A program made the translations under genes and the position numbers. DNA of 64,000 bases. Origin: Verrucomicrobiota bacterium. GTDB taxonomy: Bacteria; Verrucomicrobiota; Verrucomicrobiia; Palsa-1439. Shown in pieces: positions 1 through 8,227 of this stretch. The stretch is taken from NCBI GenBank assembly GCA_003152315.1, contig PLZV01000057.1, positions 1-64,000 of the forward strand, read 5' to 3'. Each line of letters begins with the position of its first letter. Within the stretch, counting starts at the first letter, position 1. Below the pieces are notes generated by a model. That model was not told the DNA's origin, made no database searches, and saw only the letters and a program-made list of their open reading frames with translations.

Positions 1-521
1 GCGTCGCGCGCAATCGGATCCAGCCCGACGGTCGGCTCATCGAGGAAGAGTACTCGCGGTCGATGCAGCGTGGCCTGGGCGATTTCCAGGCGCCGGACCA
101 TGCCGCCGGAATAGGCGCCCACCAGGCGGTCGCCGACCGCCGTCAGGTCCATGAACTCCAACGCCTCCCGGATGCGCGCCTGCTGCTCGCGATGCGGCAG
201 GTCGTAGAGTTTGGCGAAGATGAGCAGGTTCTCGTAACCCGTGAGCGAACCGTCCACCGAAACCGCCTGCGGCACGTAGCCGATGGAGCGACGAACACTG
301 ACCGCCTGGGTGGCTATGGAAAAACCGGCCACGCGTGCCTCACCCGCGGTGGGCGGCAACAGCGTGGTGAGCATCTTGATTGTGGTGGTCTTGCCGGCCC
401 CGTTGGAGCCGAGCAGGCCGAAGACCTCACCCGCGTTGACCGAAAGGGTTAGGGCATCGACCGCCGTAAACGTGCCGAAGCGGCGAGTAAGGGCTTTGAT
501 TTCCAGAACGATATCGCTCAT
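1..521 (-). CDS. ABC transporter ATP-binding protein (partial, C-terminus off the window)
   Basis: This is the nucleotide-binding subunit of an ABC exporter of the DrrA/CcmA type, which hydrolyses ATP at the inner membrane face to drive a partner permease. Reading from the ATG at 521, about 173 residues are visible. Walker A is GSNGAGKTT near residues 38-46, the signature is SGGMVRRLE near 138-146, and Walker B is [13 protein letters not shown] near 158-170. The spacing is normal for the family. The frame is open to base 1, so the D-loop/H-loop end and probably the permease gene lie outside the window. The substrate cannot be told from the sequence. The flavin reductase-like gene on the same strand lies just upstream. 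Confidence 0.93.
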   Translation of the reverse strand, partial: MSDIVLEIKALTRRFGTFTAVDALTLSVNAGEVFGLLGSNGAGKTTTIKMLTTLLPPTAGEARVAGFSIATQAVSVRRSIGYVPQAVSVDGSLTGYENLLIFAKLYDLPHREQQARIREALEFMDLTAVGDRLVGAYSGGMVRRLEIAQATLHRPRVLFLDEPTVGLDPIARD

Positions 522-531
522 AAGCGAAAAC

Positions 532-1200
532 TCATGGCTGATCTCCCGGGAGCTGCTGTTGCTCTCCGTTCTTCTGCTTCCATTCCGCGTAATTCATTCT
601 TGGAATATGGAAAAACGCATCCTTGGTTTTCACGTAGGCGCCCAGGCCGTTCATGCGCCCGACGGCATGCAGTTCCTCGGCGCGGATGTAGGGGCCGGCT
701 TGGTCCACGAATTCATCTTTCACATAGATCGCCACGACCTGCCCCAGAACGATCCGCGAGCGGCCGATCTCCATGGTCGTGATTTCGCGGCACTCCAGGC
801 TCGCCGGCGCGGCCGCAATGCGCGGGACCTTCACGAGCAGCGACGGTTCCGTTTTCAAGCGCGTGATTTCCAATTCGTTGATCTCCGGCGGGAAATCGAC
901 GGCGGTGACGACCATGGCCTCCGCGACCGCTTCATTCACCACATTGATGACGAACTCCCGCGTGTTGCGGATGTTCTGTGCGGTGTCCTTCCCGACAATG
1001 CCGGGACCGGGCCGATTGCCAACGCCGACAGCCACAATCGGCGGATCAGTGCCCACGTAATTGTAAGCGCTGAACGGCGCCGCATTGAGTTGCCCCGCCA
1101 GATTCATGCTGGTAATCCACGCAATCGGCCGGGGCGCTACGAGACCGTTGAGTAGATTATACGTCTGGTGGACGGTGGTCTTGGAAAGATCAAAATTCAT
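532..1200 (-). CDS. flavin reductase-like / flavoredoxin family FMN-binding protein
   Basis: The protein has about 222 residues from the chosen ATG at 1200 (MNFDLSKTT...). It matches the FMN-binding split-barrel family related to flavoredoxin: an N-terminal stretch with RPIAWITSMN and NAAPFSAYNYVGTDPP, then a conserved core. These proteins bind FMN and pass electrons from NAD(P)H or a redox partner; the specific reaction is not visible here. The frame extends upstream to 1281, but the extra 27 residues are Arg-rich and unlike the family, so the internal ATG is preferred. It ends 11 bases upstream of the ABC ATPase start and is probably cotranscribed with it. Confidence 0.85.
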   Translation of the reverse strand: MNFDLSKTTVHQTYNLLNGLVAPRPIAWITSMNLAGQLNAAPFSAYNYVGTDPPIVAVGVGNRPGPGIVGKDTAQNIRNTREFVINVVNEAVAEAMVVTAVDFPPEINELEITRLKTEPSLLVKVPRIAAAPASLECREITTMEIGRSRIVLGQVVAIYVKDEFVDQAGPYIRAEELHAVGRMNGLGAYVKTKDAFFHIPRMNYAEWKQKNGEQQQLPGDQP

Positions 1201-1308
1201 GGGGCTTTGTCCAGCGATGAATGCCCGGCGCACCAGGCGCCGGCGACGGTTTGAGTACCCTGACCCGCAATCTGCACCCATCCAATTTCCAACGAATCGC
1301 CGTTCGGG

Positions 1309-1761
1309 TCAAGAATTTGCGGTCGTTCGACTTGATGCCCCTGCGACGGCCGGACCCTCTTTATGAAAGTACTCGCGAACCTTCGCCGCGATCTGGCGGT
1401 CGGTCATCTTGTCGACGGTTTCAACGGCGATGATGTGTCCGCCGAGTTTGTCTCTCTCGAGGCGCTTTTTCAGTTCGCCCTTGGCCTCGCCAGGACCAAA
1501 CAGCAAAAAGGATTCAGCATCGCGAATCGCCGCAATCACTTCATCGTAGTACTTGTTCAAATGGCCCGTAAACTCCCGCTCGTGACTATCATCGGCGGGC
1601 GCTCTTTGCGATTCATGGGCCGTGGTCGAACGCACGCCGGCAAGGCGTCCCGGCTGTTTCTCAACATTCGATTGGATCTCCAGTGTCTCTTCCCCGTTCT
1701 CCGAGACAATCGCGATCACAGCCTTCCGATGGTCAATCCACAAACCTACTGTCTTTTTCAT
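1309..1761 (-). CDS. eRF1/Pelota-like domain protein (BaeRF-like), hypothetical
   Basis: This is a 150-residue soluble protein. It starts with MKKTVGLWIDHRKAV and contains FLLFGPGEAKGELKKRL near residues 86-102. That stretch resembles the GPG-x-K-x-x-F/L strand-helix of archaeo-eukaryotic release factor domain 3, seen in bacterial BaeRF and host-attachment-like proteins. The family is thought to act around ribosomes or stress, but the biochemical role is not established and no GGQ loop is present. The middle (about 35-65) is polar and low in complexity. Neighbours on the same strand are a hypothetical protein upstream and the flavin protein downstream, which fits a stress-type cluster. Confidence 0.6.
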   Translation of the reverse strand: MKKTVGLWIDHRKAVIAIVSENGEETLEIQSNVEKQPGRLAGVRSTTAHESQRAPADDSHEREFTGHLNKYYDEVIAAIRDAESFLLFGPGEAKGELKKRLERDKLGGHIIAVETVDKMTDRQIAAKVREYFHKEGPAVAGASSRTTANS

Positions 1762-1815
1762 GAAATTGTCCTTTGTTAATGGGTGCCGGATTAGAAGCTT
1801 CCACCGATGGGAAGC

Positions 1816-2286
1816 TTAAAGCCCTTCTTTATCCTTTTTCGCGGCGGCCTTGACGGCTTGGAGCATTTGATCATGCTCCGCCTCGTTGACGCCTTCTTCG
1901 ACGAGTTGCGCACTCTCGCTTCGTCCTTCGCTGTCCTCGTCCTCGTCGGAACTTTCCGGTGCCTTGTGTCCGGTTGAGCCCGGCAGCGGGTCCCAGCGTT
2001 TGGATTCAGGCGCCGATTCAAGGGCTGCCTCTTTGGGGCTGATATCCACTCCGCCCGTCAATTCCCGCTTGGCCTGTTGCAACTCGGATTTCGATACATG
2101 ATTGGGAGAGTGACCATTGATGATGGCCAATTCGCGAGCCCGCTTCAGTACCATCTCCTGAGTCACCGTGCCGATGCCGGTGAAGTTCTCGGCAAGAATG
2201 CCTTTCGTGAGGGGATTTTGTTCCATAAGTTTACACAATCCGTGTTGATGCAATCGTTTCATCCGCGGGTTGAATGAGGCGGTCAC
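1816..2286 (-). CDS. conserved-looking hypothetical protein
   Basis: I do not recognise a named family. The N-terminal half is a helical segment with GIGTVTQEMVLKRAREL and SKSELQQAKRELTG, similar to small conserved proteins of unknown role in soil bacteria. The C-terminal half (about 85-156) is acidic and probably disordered, rich in Ser, Glu and Asp. The start is uncertain: the ATG at 2286 gives 156 residues and the ATG at 2226 (MEQNPLTKG) gives 136. Neither has a strong ribosome-binding site. It lies 54 bases upstream of the eRF1-like gene on the same strand and may share its transcript. Confidence 0.6.
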   Translation of the reverse strand: MTASFNPRMKRLHQHGLCKLMEQNPLTKGILAENFTGIGTVTQEMVLKRARELAIINGHSPNHVSKSELQQAKRELTGGVDISPKEAALESAPESKRWDPLPGSTGHKAPESSDEDEDSEGRSESAQLVEEGVNEAEHDQMLQAVKAAAKKDKEGL

Positions 2287-2717
2287 CCGAGTGAACAGGT
2301 TCTTTATGTTTCACAGCCTGACGATAGACCGGCAAGCCCTGTTCGCGCTATGGGGTGTTAACCCCATCGGAGTAAAAGGCGTCAGACCCACACACGTGAT
2401 ATTCCGGGTGTAGGCAAATGGGGTCCGGTCTCGCTATCAGACAGTCGGATTGACACGCTGGGGGCAGCGCGGCAGAAGCGGCGGCAGTTGGTCAACAAAC
2501 CAGAGACCGAATTGTTGGATAAGAAGAAACTATCGAATCAGGTCTCAGCATCAGACAATTAGATTGATGGGGCCAAAGAGACGACCCGTCGTGTAATTGC
2601 ACGGGCCTTCACCAACGAGCAGTGCGTGAGCGTCTAGTTGTTCCGGGGTGCGGCCTACTCGATGGTCAGGTTGTTGAGCAAGCTGGTCGAGCGATGCGCC
2701 AGCAATGACCCCTTGAC
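2287..2717. other. intergenic stretch with degenerate sequence
   Basis: No credible gene is visible. The stretch holds one copy of a 49-bp repeat (2539-2587) and open fragments broken by stops, for example around 2595-2718. It looks like decayed insertion or repeat debris. Confidence 0.5.
2539..2587. repeat. 49-bp direct repeat, copy 1
   Basis: This block is nearly identical to 3634-3682, with a few mismatches; both share GATGGGGCCAAAGAGACGAC. Its first bases (TCAGGTCTCAGCATC) also match the head of the larger repeat units at 8.75, 9.26 and 10.25 kb, so all may derive from one element family. Confidence 0.75.
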
Positions 2718-3323
2718 CTAGGCGGTGATCGATGCGCCATCAATCTTTTCGGCCTGTGTTTCGCCGGTTGTTTGCAGGCCCTTGGACGCGACGATCTCGT
2801 TCCGCACGCCTTTCACGCCGTCGATTTTTTTGGCGTATTCGCCAGTGAGATCCTTTTGGGCCTGGCTGGCGGCCACGCCTTTCAATGTCACAATGCCATC
2901 TTTCACGTACACCCTGGTCTTGGTGGCGCTGACGTTGCGGCGATACAGCAGTGCCGCTTTCACTCTCACGCTGATCCACGTATCCGAGCTCTTGGCGGGT
3001 CGTTCGCCTTTGACGGTGATCCGATTATCCACACTCGTAACGCCGGGCAATCCTCCCGCGACGCCCTGGGCCATCGGTTTATGGGTTTCGTCGGCCACGG
3101 CGCCGGACAGGGTAACGGCTCCATCCTTGGAACTGATCTGAATATCTTCGTCCTTCAGGTACGTGTTATACACGTAGGTCTTCTTGAACGATGATTCGAT
3201 GCGGTCATCCCTCTCGGACGCGCGCACCGCCCCGCCCGTGAACACCAGCACCGCCACGAATGCCAGAGCCCCCGCAACCATGACAAGCAACAACGGGTAT
3301 TTTGCCGTAATTACCTTTATCAT
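2718..3323 (-). CDS. membrane-anchored or exported protein with two BON domains (OsmY-like)
   Basis: The protein has 201 residues. A hydrophobic segment at about 8-33 is either an uncleaved anchor or a signal peptide (...VRA-SERDD). Two BON domains follow, at about 40-105 and 114-185. Each has the pattern short helix, 'dgaVtLsGaV' strand, a helix, and 'gVtsVdnrI' strand. BON proteins such as OsmY bind membranes or envelope proteins and are typically induced by osmotic and envelope stress. A strong AGGAGG lies immediately before the ATG at 3323, which is unusually close spacing. It stands alone on the minus strand between two repeat copies. Confidence 0.9.
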   Translation of the reverse strand: MIKVITAKYPLLLVMVAGALAFVAVLVFTGGAVRASERDDRIESSFKKTYVYNTYLKDEDIQISSKDGAVTLSGAVADETHKPMAQGVAGGLPGVTSVDNRITVKGERPAKSSDTWISVRVKAALLYRRNVSATKTRVYVKDGIVTLKGVAASQAQKDLTGEYAKKIDGVKGVRNEIVASKGLQTTGETQAEKIDGASITA

Positions 3324-3699
3324 GCCTCCTTCTTTCTGCCGCTGCGTTGCGGGTCTCTAATTTGGAAGAAGAATACGTCGGTGCGCTGACCCTTCGCCAT
3401 GGGGTAAAACCCTACCTCAATCCCGAATGACCCCCCTTTTTTCGCTAAGAATCTTTGCAGACTCGGCGGCCACATCCAGCCGCATCACGCTCAATACAGG
3501 CTGATGCTCGAGGTTCGTTCGGAGGAGTTCGAGAGACAAGAGGAAGCGGACGAAAACAAGCCACGGGCAGTTGTTCGCGTTCAGCCACTACCTGCAATTA
3601 CACCCAGTAGAATGCCGGGAGCGAGAAAAAGTTCAGGTCGCAGCATCCGACGATTAGATTGATGGGGCCAAAGAGACGACCCATCGCGCGGAGAGCCCG
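3324..3699. other. intergenic stretch with repeat copy
   Basis: No gene is supported here. It contains the upstream region of the BON gene and the second copy of the 49-bp repeat at 3634-3682. Confidence 0.5.
3634..3682. repeat. 49-bp direct repeat, copy 2
   Basis: Partner of 2539-2587 in the same orientation, 1.1 kb apart. The pair brackets the BON gene, so it may mark a duplication or the ends of an old mobile unit. Confidence 0.75.
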
Positions 3700-4362
3700 T
3701 TACTTCGCCGGTCCCACAAATGCGTCTTGCTTCCACGTGCCGTCCTCGGACTTGCCGCCCGGATACGTCATCTTCCCGACTCCGTCCATCTTCCCATTGA
3801 TGAAGTGGCCCGCATACTGCCGGCCGTCGGGCCAGGTCATTGCCCCCGGGCCGTAAGGCAGGTCGGCTCGCCCTTCCACGATCACCCAATCGCCCTTGTA
3901 GATCCTTCCGTCCATATACCAAATCGTCCCACCGCACGTCGTCCCGTCATCGTTCCACGTTCCCGTTTCCTTCGTCCCATCGGGCAACACGGCCGTTCCG
4001 CTGATCCGGTACGCCCTGCCATTCCGCCATTCACCTTTCTGATAGGATCCCCTCGCATCGGCAAGCGTTCCCTGGCCCTCCGGCTTGCCGTCCTTCAGTT
4101 CGCCTGTGTAAACCGTTCCGTCGGGTGCCACCACGGTTTGCGGTGAGTTCGTCTCGCCGACCTTCAAGCCATCTCCAGGCGCTGTCTTTTGGCCAGCCGA
4201 TGCCAGGGCCGCCGAATCCTTGGCATCGCCATTCGTAGTCACGCCCTTGTCCTTTGCTCCTGCGGCTGCCGGCGGCTGATCATCCTGCTTGCCGCAACCA
4301 CCGACCAAACCAACCAGCGACACCGCAAAAAATATCGTCAACAGGAATGCCAAACGTTTCAT
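3700..4362 (-). CDS. lipoprotein with MORN-type repeats
   Basis: From the ATG at 4362 the protein has 220 residues. A lipoprotein signal (MKRLAFLL...) ends in the lipobox LVGGC with Cys at 23. A polar, disordered linker to about 75 follows, then MORN-like repeats such as YTGELKDGKPEGQGTL, YKGDW and YAGHFINGKMDGVGKMTY. MORN repeats form beta-hairpin ladders used in membrane or protein association; no enzymatic role is visible. The frame extends upstream to 4557, but that extension lacks a signal and the tandem ATG at 4365/4362 is preceded by AAAGG, so the internal start is chosen. Probably lipid-anchored in the periplasm. Confidence 0.85.
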   Translation of the reverse strand: MKRLAFLLTIFFAVSLVGLVGGCGKQDDQPPAAAGAKDKGVTTNGDAKDSAALASAGQKTAPGDGLKVGETNSPQTVVAPDGTVYTGELKDGKPEGQGTLADARGSYQKGEWRNGRAYRISGTAVLPDGTKETGTWNDDGTTCGGTIWYMDGRIYKGDWVIVEGRADLPYGPGAMTWPDGRQYAGHFINGKMDGVGKMTYPGGKSEDGTWKQDAFVGPAK

Positions 4363-4803
4363 CATCACCTTTCGGGTAGTTAACCAATACCCACTTCTAC
4401 CATCCCCGCCGGCCTGCTTCAAGTGTGGGGAGTGGTACAGCTCGGTTGCCGTTGGTAAGCCGGGCTGCCTCAGCCCGCCGTCCGCCACCGCCTCGACAAC
4501 GACCTTCGTTCCTACGGTTGGCGTGTCGGTTGTTGCCGAGCAACGCGCCGCAGGCAAGGGATTTGCCCATCAGGACAAATCATTTTCCATCCCGTGACCC
4601 ATCCATCCCTGCCACACCTCAAGTTCCCGAAGAAATCCGTCAATCCCGAATCGGATGGCCTTGGCACGCTCTAAGCAAAGCCGTCTCGTGGCGAAAACCA
4701 GACTGTGCGTTTCCACGATGGACCGCACAAGGAACAACCGCTCGGTATAGGGAGATAGAAAGCCATAAAAGGTCTAGGGTCAATCCACGTTGCCAAACCG
4801 CTC
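4363..4803. other. intergenic stretch
   Basis: It contains a short GC-rich inverted motif (AAGCCGGGCTGCCTCAGCCCG, around 4456-4476) resembling the larger palindromes at 5.3 and 13.4 kb. No convincing gene or RNA was seen. Confidence 0.4.
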
Positions 4804-5247
4804 GTGGCCGACGCAGGCACGCCTGTCACCGGCAAACAGACGGAGCCACAACTGCTCCATCAACTCCAAACCAAAGAGCGCCCCGAAGTCTTTGTGCGGT
4901 GGGACCTGGTTTGCCTGTACGTCACCACCGCCCGCCAGAGCCAGGCGCTTGACCAGGTTCGACATCTGGTGGACATGGCTGGGATCCCCGAGCAGAAAGC
5001 GTCCTACTACCTGGCGCTGGCGCAATTGATGGAACTGCGGCAACACTTTGCCGACGCGGCAACCTGCTACCTCAGCGCCGTCGAGACGAATCCGGCTGAT
5101 CCAGGCGGGTTACGGCGTCTCGAGGCATTGCTGGAAAACCATCCGGGAATCCGCCGTCGGATACCCGATCTTATACCGCGGTTGTGGAAATGTCGCATGG
5201 CCGTTGAACGCGCCGCCCTCTACGGTCTAAAAACTTCTCCGCCCTGA
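4804..5247 (+). CDS. hypothetical TPR-like helical protein
   Basis: A 147-residue frame from a GTG. It is mostly helical, with a tetratricopeptide-like signature: YYLALAQLMELRQHF, then ADAATCYLSAVETNPADPGGLRRLEALL at about 68-110. TPR repeats mediate protein contacts. No other domain is visible and there is no signal peptide. No good ribosome-binding site is seen, and the frame upstream is open, so the start is uncertain and this could be the remnant of a longer TPR protein. It is isolated on the plus strand, followed by repeat debris. Confidence 0.5.
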   Translation: MADAGTPVTGKQTEPQLLHQLQTKERPEVFVRWDLVCLYVTTARQSQALDQVRHLVDMAGIPEQKASYYLALAQLMELRQHFADAATCYLSAVETNPADPGGLRRLEALLENHPGIRRRIPDLIPRLWKCRMAVERAALYGLKTSPP

Positions 5248-5364
5248 CCGTCGCATTCCGTAGGCGATCTGCCAGCGGCTTATCCGCCCCACGCCGCCGG
5301 GTCTTGCCGTTGGTAGGGCGGGCTGGCCCAGCCCGCCGTTCGGCCCTTCGGTTCGCTCCTAACC
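5248..5364. repeat. two repeat elements in tandem
   Basis: 5255-5300 (GCGATCTGCCAGCGGCTTAT core) recurs at about 10626-10672. 5312-5364 carries the palindrome GTAGGGCGGGCTGGCCCAGC..., which recurs at about 13378-13433. The arms are self-complementary, so each can form a hairpin. They behave like dispersed palindromic elements. Confidence 0.8.
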
Positions 5365-5596
5365 CGCCTGCGTCGGCGCAATGTTGTAGCGAGGCCTCCA
5401 AACGCTACTTCGCTCCTCGTCCGAATCTCCAATCCTCACACTTGGGCGTTGAGCGTTGGACGTTGAGTGTTGAGCGTTAAGGTGTTCTCCCTCCGGCATC
5501 GGCGCGCCGAACCGGTCAGCCACCTTCTTCAAGTCAGCGGTTAGGTCCCGCAATCCTGCGGGATGCCGCCCGTGCGGCAGTCTAGCGTCCGCACAT
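5355..5596 (-). pseudogene. SRAP/YedK (HMCES-like) pseudogene, copy A
   Basis: Reading left from 5596 the sequence gives M-C-G-R, the invariant SRAP start in which Cys2 forms the DNA-protein crosslink at abasic sites. A TAG and a 38-bp palindromic element (5545-5582) follow, then LTADLKKVADRFGAPMP, a second repeat insert (about 5443-5483, the AACGCTCAACACTCAACG type), then PRYNIAPTQAG and a stop. SRAP proteins are normally about 200-230 residues with RYNIAPTQ near 35 and MRWGLIP near 70, so only the N-terminus survives. Two different repeats have broken the frame. A functional product is very unlikely. Confidence 0.8.
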
Positions 5597-5810
5597 AGTG
5601 CTTTTATGATAATCGCAGGCGAGGTCGGGGGCAATGCTTGGGGCCGCTGTGCTAAATCCATAATGAAAAGCGCTCATCGGGTCGTCTTGACCATAGCATG
5701 TGTTAGAGTCAGGAATTCAGAATTTCAGTATTTCATCTTTTCTGAATTTGCCACGAGACGGGATTGGGATGTGCCTGCCGGGGTAATCGAGGACAGACCG
5801 AGATCGAAGC

Positions 5811-6129
5811 TTACTTAGGTATGGGACCAGGCTGAGTGGAGACGTGATCGGTGACCCAGGACGGAATCAATCCCCACCGCATCGGCCTCAGGTACCGCTT
5901 GCCGTCATCGCCGACCACAATAACCTCCTACGTCGGCGCAATGTTGTACCGGGGAAGGGCACACGTCGCCTGCCACTCCGATGACATCCCTGGTGGCATC
6001 CTCGTAGAATTACGGGACATCTCGACCGGCATCGGCGCACCGAACCGGTCCGCCACCTTCCTCATGTCAGCGGTTAGGTCCCGCAATCCTGCGGGATGCC
6101 GCCCGTGCGGCAGTCTAGCGACCACACAT
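5811..6129 (-). pseudogene. SRAP/YedK (HMCES-like) pseudogene, copy B
   Basis: Starts M-C-G-R at 6129, then TAG and the same palindromic element (6078-6115) as copy A, then LTADMRKVADRFGAPMP. RYNIAPT is followed by a TAG where the family has Gln, and then the matching frame continues with KRYLRPMRWGLIPSW before being cut off at about 5811. Catalytic Cys2, Asn and the MRWGLIPSW strand are all recognisable, so the ancestry is clear. The gene is dead through the insert, a nonsense codon and truncation of roughly half the protein. The MCGR codons differ synonymously from copy A. Confidence 0.85.
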
Positions 6130-6320
6130 GGTGCTTTTATGCGATATTCGTCAATTGCCGCCTGATCTTGAATTGTTACAATATTAGATGTGACCCCAAT
6201 TTCACTTTGGATTCACAATCGGGACATTCAATTATCATAAATCATACTTCCTATTGGTCATACTTCGTTTGTCCTGCACGAGATTGGCAAATCATTCTAC
6301 ATTGAGTGTCACAAACGGAA

Positions 6321-6548
6321 CTAGTTTTTCTGTGCAGCCTTAATTTTTGCCCACCGCGCTCGTTGTGCTTTGGCGATTGATGCTCTGGCTTTGGCTGAAA
6401 AATGCGGCTTTCCCTTCACCTTGCCGGGTGGTCTACCAAGTCTTGCTCCACCGCCTAAAGCCTGAATTGCCGTCTGTAATTGCGTACGACGAGCATCCAG
6501 CGTGTGGAGTTCGGAATTAAGAGCCTTAAGGATTTGTTGTGAGTTCAT
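6321..6548 (-). CDS. small basic protein with AT-hook-like motif
   Basis: A 75-residue protein. The N-terminal helix (1-28) is followed by a Gly/Arg segment LGRPPGKVKGK, similar to an AT-hook, and by SAKARASIAKAQRARWAKIK. The 'AKAQRARWAKIKA' tail recurs in small putative DNA-binding proteins of Acidobacteria and Verrucomicrobia. The likely role is chromatin or regulatory DNA binding, but this rests on motif similarity alone. It is flanked by the SRAP debris and the zinc-ribbon protein gene. Confidence 0.7.
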   Translation of the reverse strand: MNSQQILKALNSELHTLDARRTQLQTAIQALGGGARLGRPPGKVKGKPHFSAKARASIAKAQRARWAKIKAAQKN

Positions 6549-6608
6549 GGCGCGAAAGTAGCAAAGAGGCTATCGCTTCACAAGTTCCACCGAAACGTAG
6601 GACTGTGC

Positions 6609-7133
6609 CTATCGCAGTTGGTCTATGAATCCTCCCATCGGATGTATAAACGGTGAAAACGTTAGCCAGTAAGAGAGACCGAGAATCAAGGCCACGCCTG
6701 AGACAAGTAGAAGACCGTGTTTGACGTGGCCGATACACATTCCGTAAACGCCACACAAAATGGGCGCAATGACGAAGGGCATGTTGGCGATTATGATAAT
6801 GCCCGACCAAAGAAAATTCTGCCGTACCAGCACGAATCCAACGGTCTGAATCATAGCGAGAATAATTAGGCAATAAATACCCCCATCAATTGAGGGATGA
6901 ACATCAGATTTCCTCTGACTTGAAAATGATGGAACTAGGGGGTTGATAGGCGCTGGCTTGCGGCTGGTCGATTTAATTTCAACTCGTGTCGGTGGAGCCG
7001 ATTGACTTTGTGAAGTGGGATTTGGGACGTAAACAGGTTTGCCGCATCCCGGACAGTCAATCGAGATTCCCGCTCCCGCTTCATTGACAACAAGATGTTT
7101 GCCGCAAGTGCCACACTCGAATGAAATATCCAT
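6609..7133 (-). CDS. zinc-ribbon membrane protein, function unknown
   Basis: A 174-residue protein with an N-terminal zinc ribbon (CGTCGK at 7-12 and CPGCGKPVYVP at 28-38; four cysteines in CxxC pairs), a Ser/Thr/Pro-rich linker to about 80, and hydrophobic segments at about 85-105, 108-130 and 137-160. Proteins built this way are common in Verrucomicrobia and Planctomycetes and are usually annotated only as membrane proteins. The ribbon would face the cytoplasm. No catalytic motif or operon partner is visible. Confidence 0.75.
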   Translation of the reverse strand: MDISFECGTCGKHLVVNEAGAGISIDCPGCGKPVYVPNPTSQSQSAPPTRVEIKSTSRKPAPINPLVPSFSSQRKSDVHPSIDGGIYCLIILAMIQTVGFVLVRQNFLWSGIIIIANMPFVIAPILCGVYGMCIGHVKHGLLLVSGVALILGLSYWLTFSPFIHPMGGFIDQLR

Positions 7134-7297
7134 GGTCGCGCTCCTTCACATACTGGCCGAAATATATCCGGTGCCAAGAGACCCCCGCACGAACCCTGCT
7201 TGCTTCTCCGCTCTCAAATTGACAGTGTAACGCCGATGAAAGCCCGCTGGCAATACCACCTTGAGAACCTCGAAGCGGCTGGTTTGGGAGACGCGAC

Positions 7298-7819
7298 ATG
7301 AGATGGGCTCTTTGCGGTGCAGCGGCGCTGGTTGTGGCCGCAGCTTTGCCGGGGTGCGACCGCGTGCGCTGCGAGGACAGGGGGGAAGCAGCCATCCAGG
7401 CGGTATTACCCCATCTCAGTCAGGATGTGGTGAGTAATCTCGTTGGCGAGGCGTCGCTCTGCATCGCCGATGCATTGGCAGAACCCGTCGTCCCACAGTT
7501 CTATACGCCGACGGTGGAGAAAGCCCCAGTGGCCCATGGCTTGACGGTGGTGCCACCCTCGGAGTTTAGCATTGGGATGGGCGCTACGATCGTAGTGCGG
7601 ACTCGTGGAACAAGCGCACCCTACATGGCGGTTCGCGTTCCGGTTCAGTTTGGTTCTGGATTGTGCTTGTGGGGGGTGTACGTGTGCGTAAAACCCGGAG
7701 GGGGTTTCGCAAAAGACAACCCCGGTTGGGTTGCTGCGGAGGGAGGTACAAATGCCGCGCCGGTCGTCAAACTTACCGACGAGGTGCTATTGTACGCACA
7801 ACAGCGGAGACTTCAGTAA
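7298..7819 (+). CDS. putative lipoprotein, function unknown
   Basis: A 173-residue protein with a lipoprotein signal: MRWALCGAAALVVAAALPGC with the lipidated Cys at 20. The mature part has four further Cys and a beta-rich pattern (GATIVVRTRG, YMAVRVPVQFGSG). No family was recognised. It would be anchored to a membrane in the envelope. It is transcribed away from the zinc-ribbon gene, with a 160-base divergent intergenic region. Confidence 0.7.
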   Translation: MRWALCGAAALVVAAALPGCDRVRCEDRGEAAIQAVLPHLSQDVVSNLVGEASLCIADALAEPVVPQFYTPTVEKAPVAHGLTVVPPSEFSIGMGATIVVRTRGTSAPYMAVRVPVQFGSGLCLWGVYVCVKPGGGFAKDNPGWVAAEGGTNAAPVVKLTDEVLLYAQQRRLQ

Positions 7820-7835
7820 ACGTGAGGAGAATGGG

Positions 7836-7935
7836 CGTCAGATCCCACCATCGAACAATCCGGTAGTCCCCTAATCTGAAATTTCCATCCCGTCTTGACG
7901 CTCCGCAGTCACGCGGTGTAACTCTACGGCATGAG
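7836..7935 (+). repeat. repeat unit U, copy 1 (upstream part only)
   Basis: About 100 bp matching the upstream block of units at 8749, 9255 and 10249. Identity stops just after the ATG that starts the small ORF in the other copies (ATGAG), so the coding part is missing. Confidence 0.8.
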
Positions 7936-8081
7936 TTACAAGGCTCTCCTGACCGCGCCGCTTGGTTTGACCGCACGGTCTCCATCATCCGGACAGGCCG
8001 GGAGACCCTCGCACAACCGAGTTGAGCGTTAAGGCGTTCCCCCGCCCGGTCAGCACGGGGTAGTGTCCTAATCTGCTATTT

Positions 8082-8151
8082 GGAGGGACGCGCTCCGTCG
8101 CGTCCGCATTCGTCAACGATTACGGACGGCCACGACGGAGCGTGGCCCTCC
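8082..8151. repeat. palindromic element PE1
   Basis: Imperfect inverted repeat: left arm GGAGGGACGCGCTCCGTCGC, right arm ending CGACGGAGCGTGGCCCTCC. The same family appears at 18065-18128, 21662-21726, 49320-49380 and 49566-49618. It is preceded by GGTAGTGTCCTAAT, a phrase also found next to other copies. Confidence 0.9.
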
Positions 8152-8227
8152 ATCTTAAGACGCTGCCCAGCACGGCCCATAATTGACTCAGTCGCACGTT
8201 TTCGCTATAGTAGGAATCGGGTCGCCT

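Noticed and set aside
5355-6129. Translational bypass or stop-codon readthrough restoring the SRAP protein
   Set aside because: Attractive because both copies have the element right after MCGR, but copy B also has a nonsense codon after RYNIAPT and both are truncated, so simple decay explains the data better.
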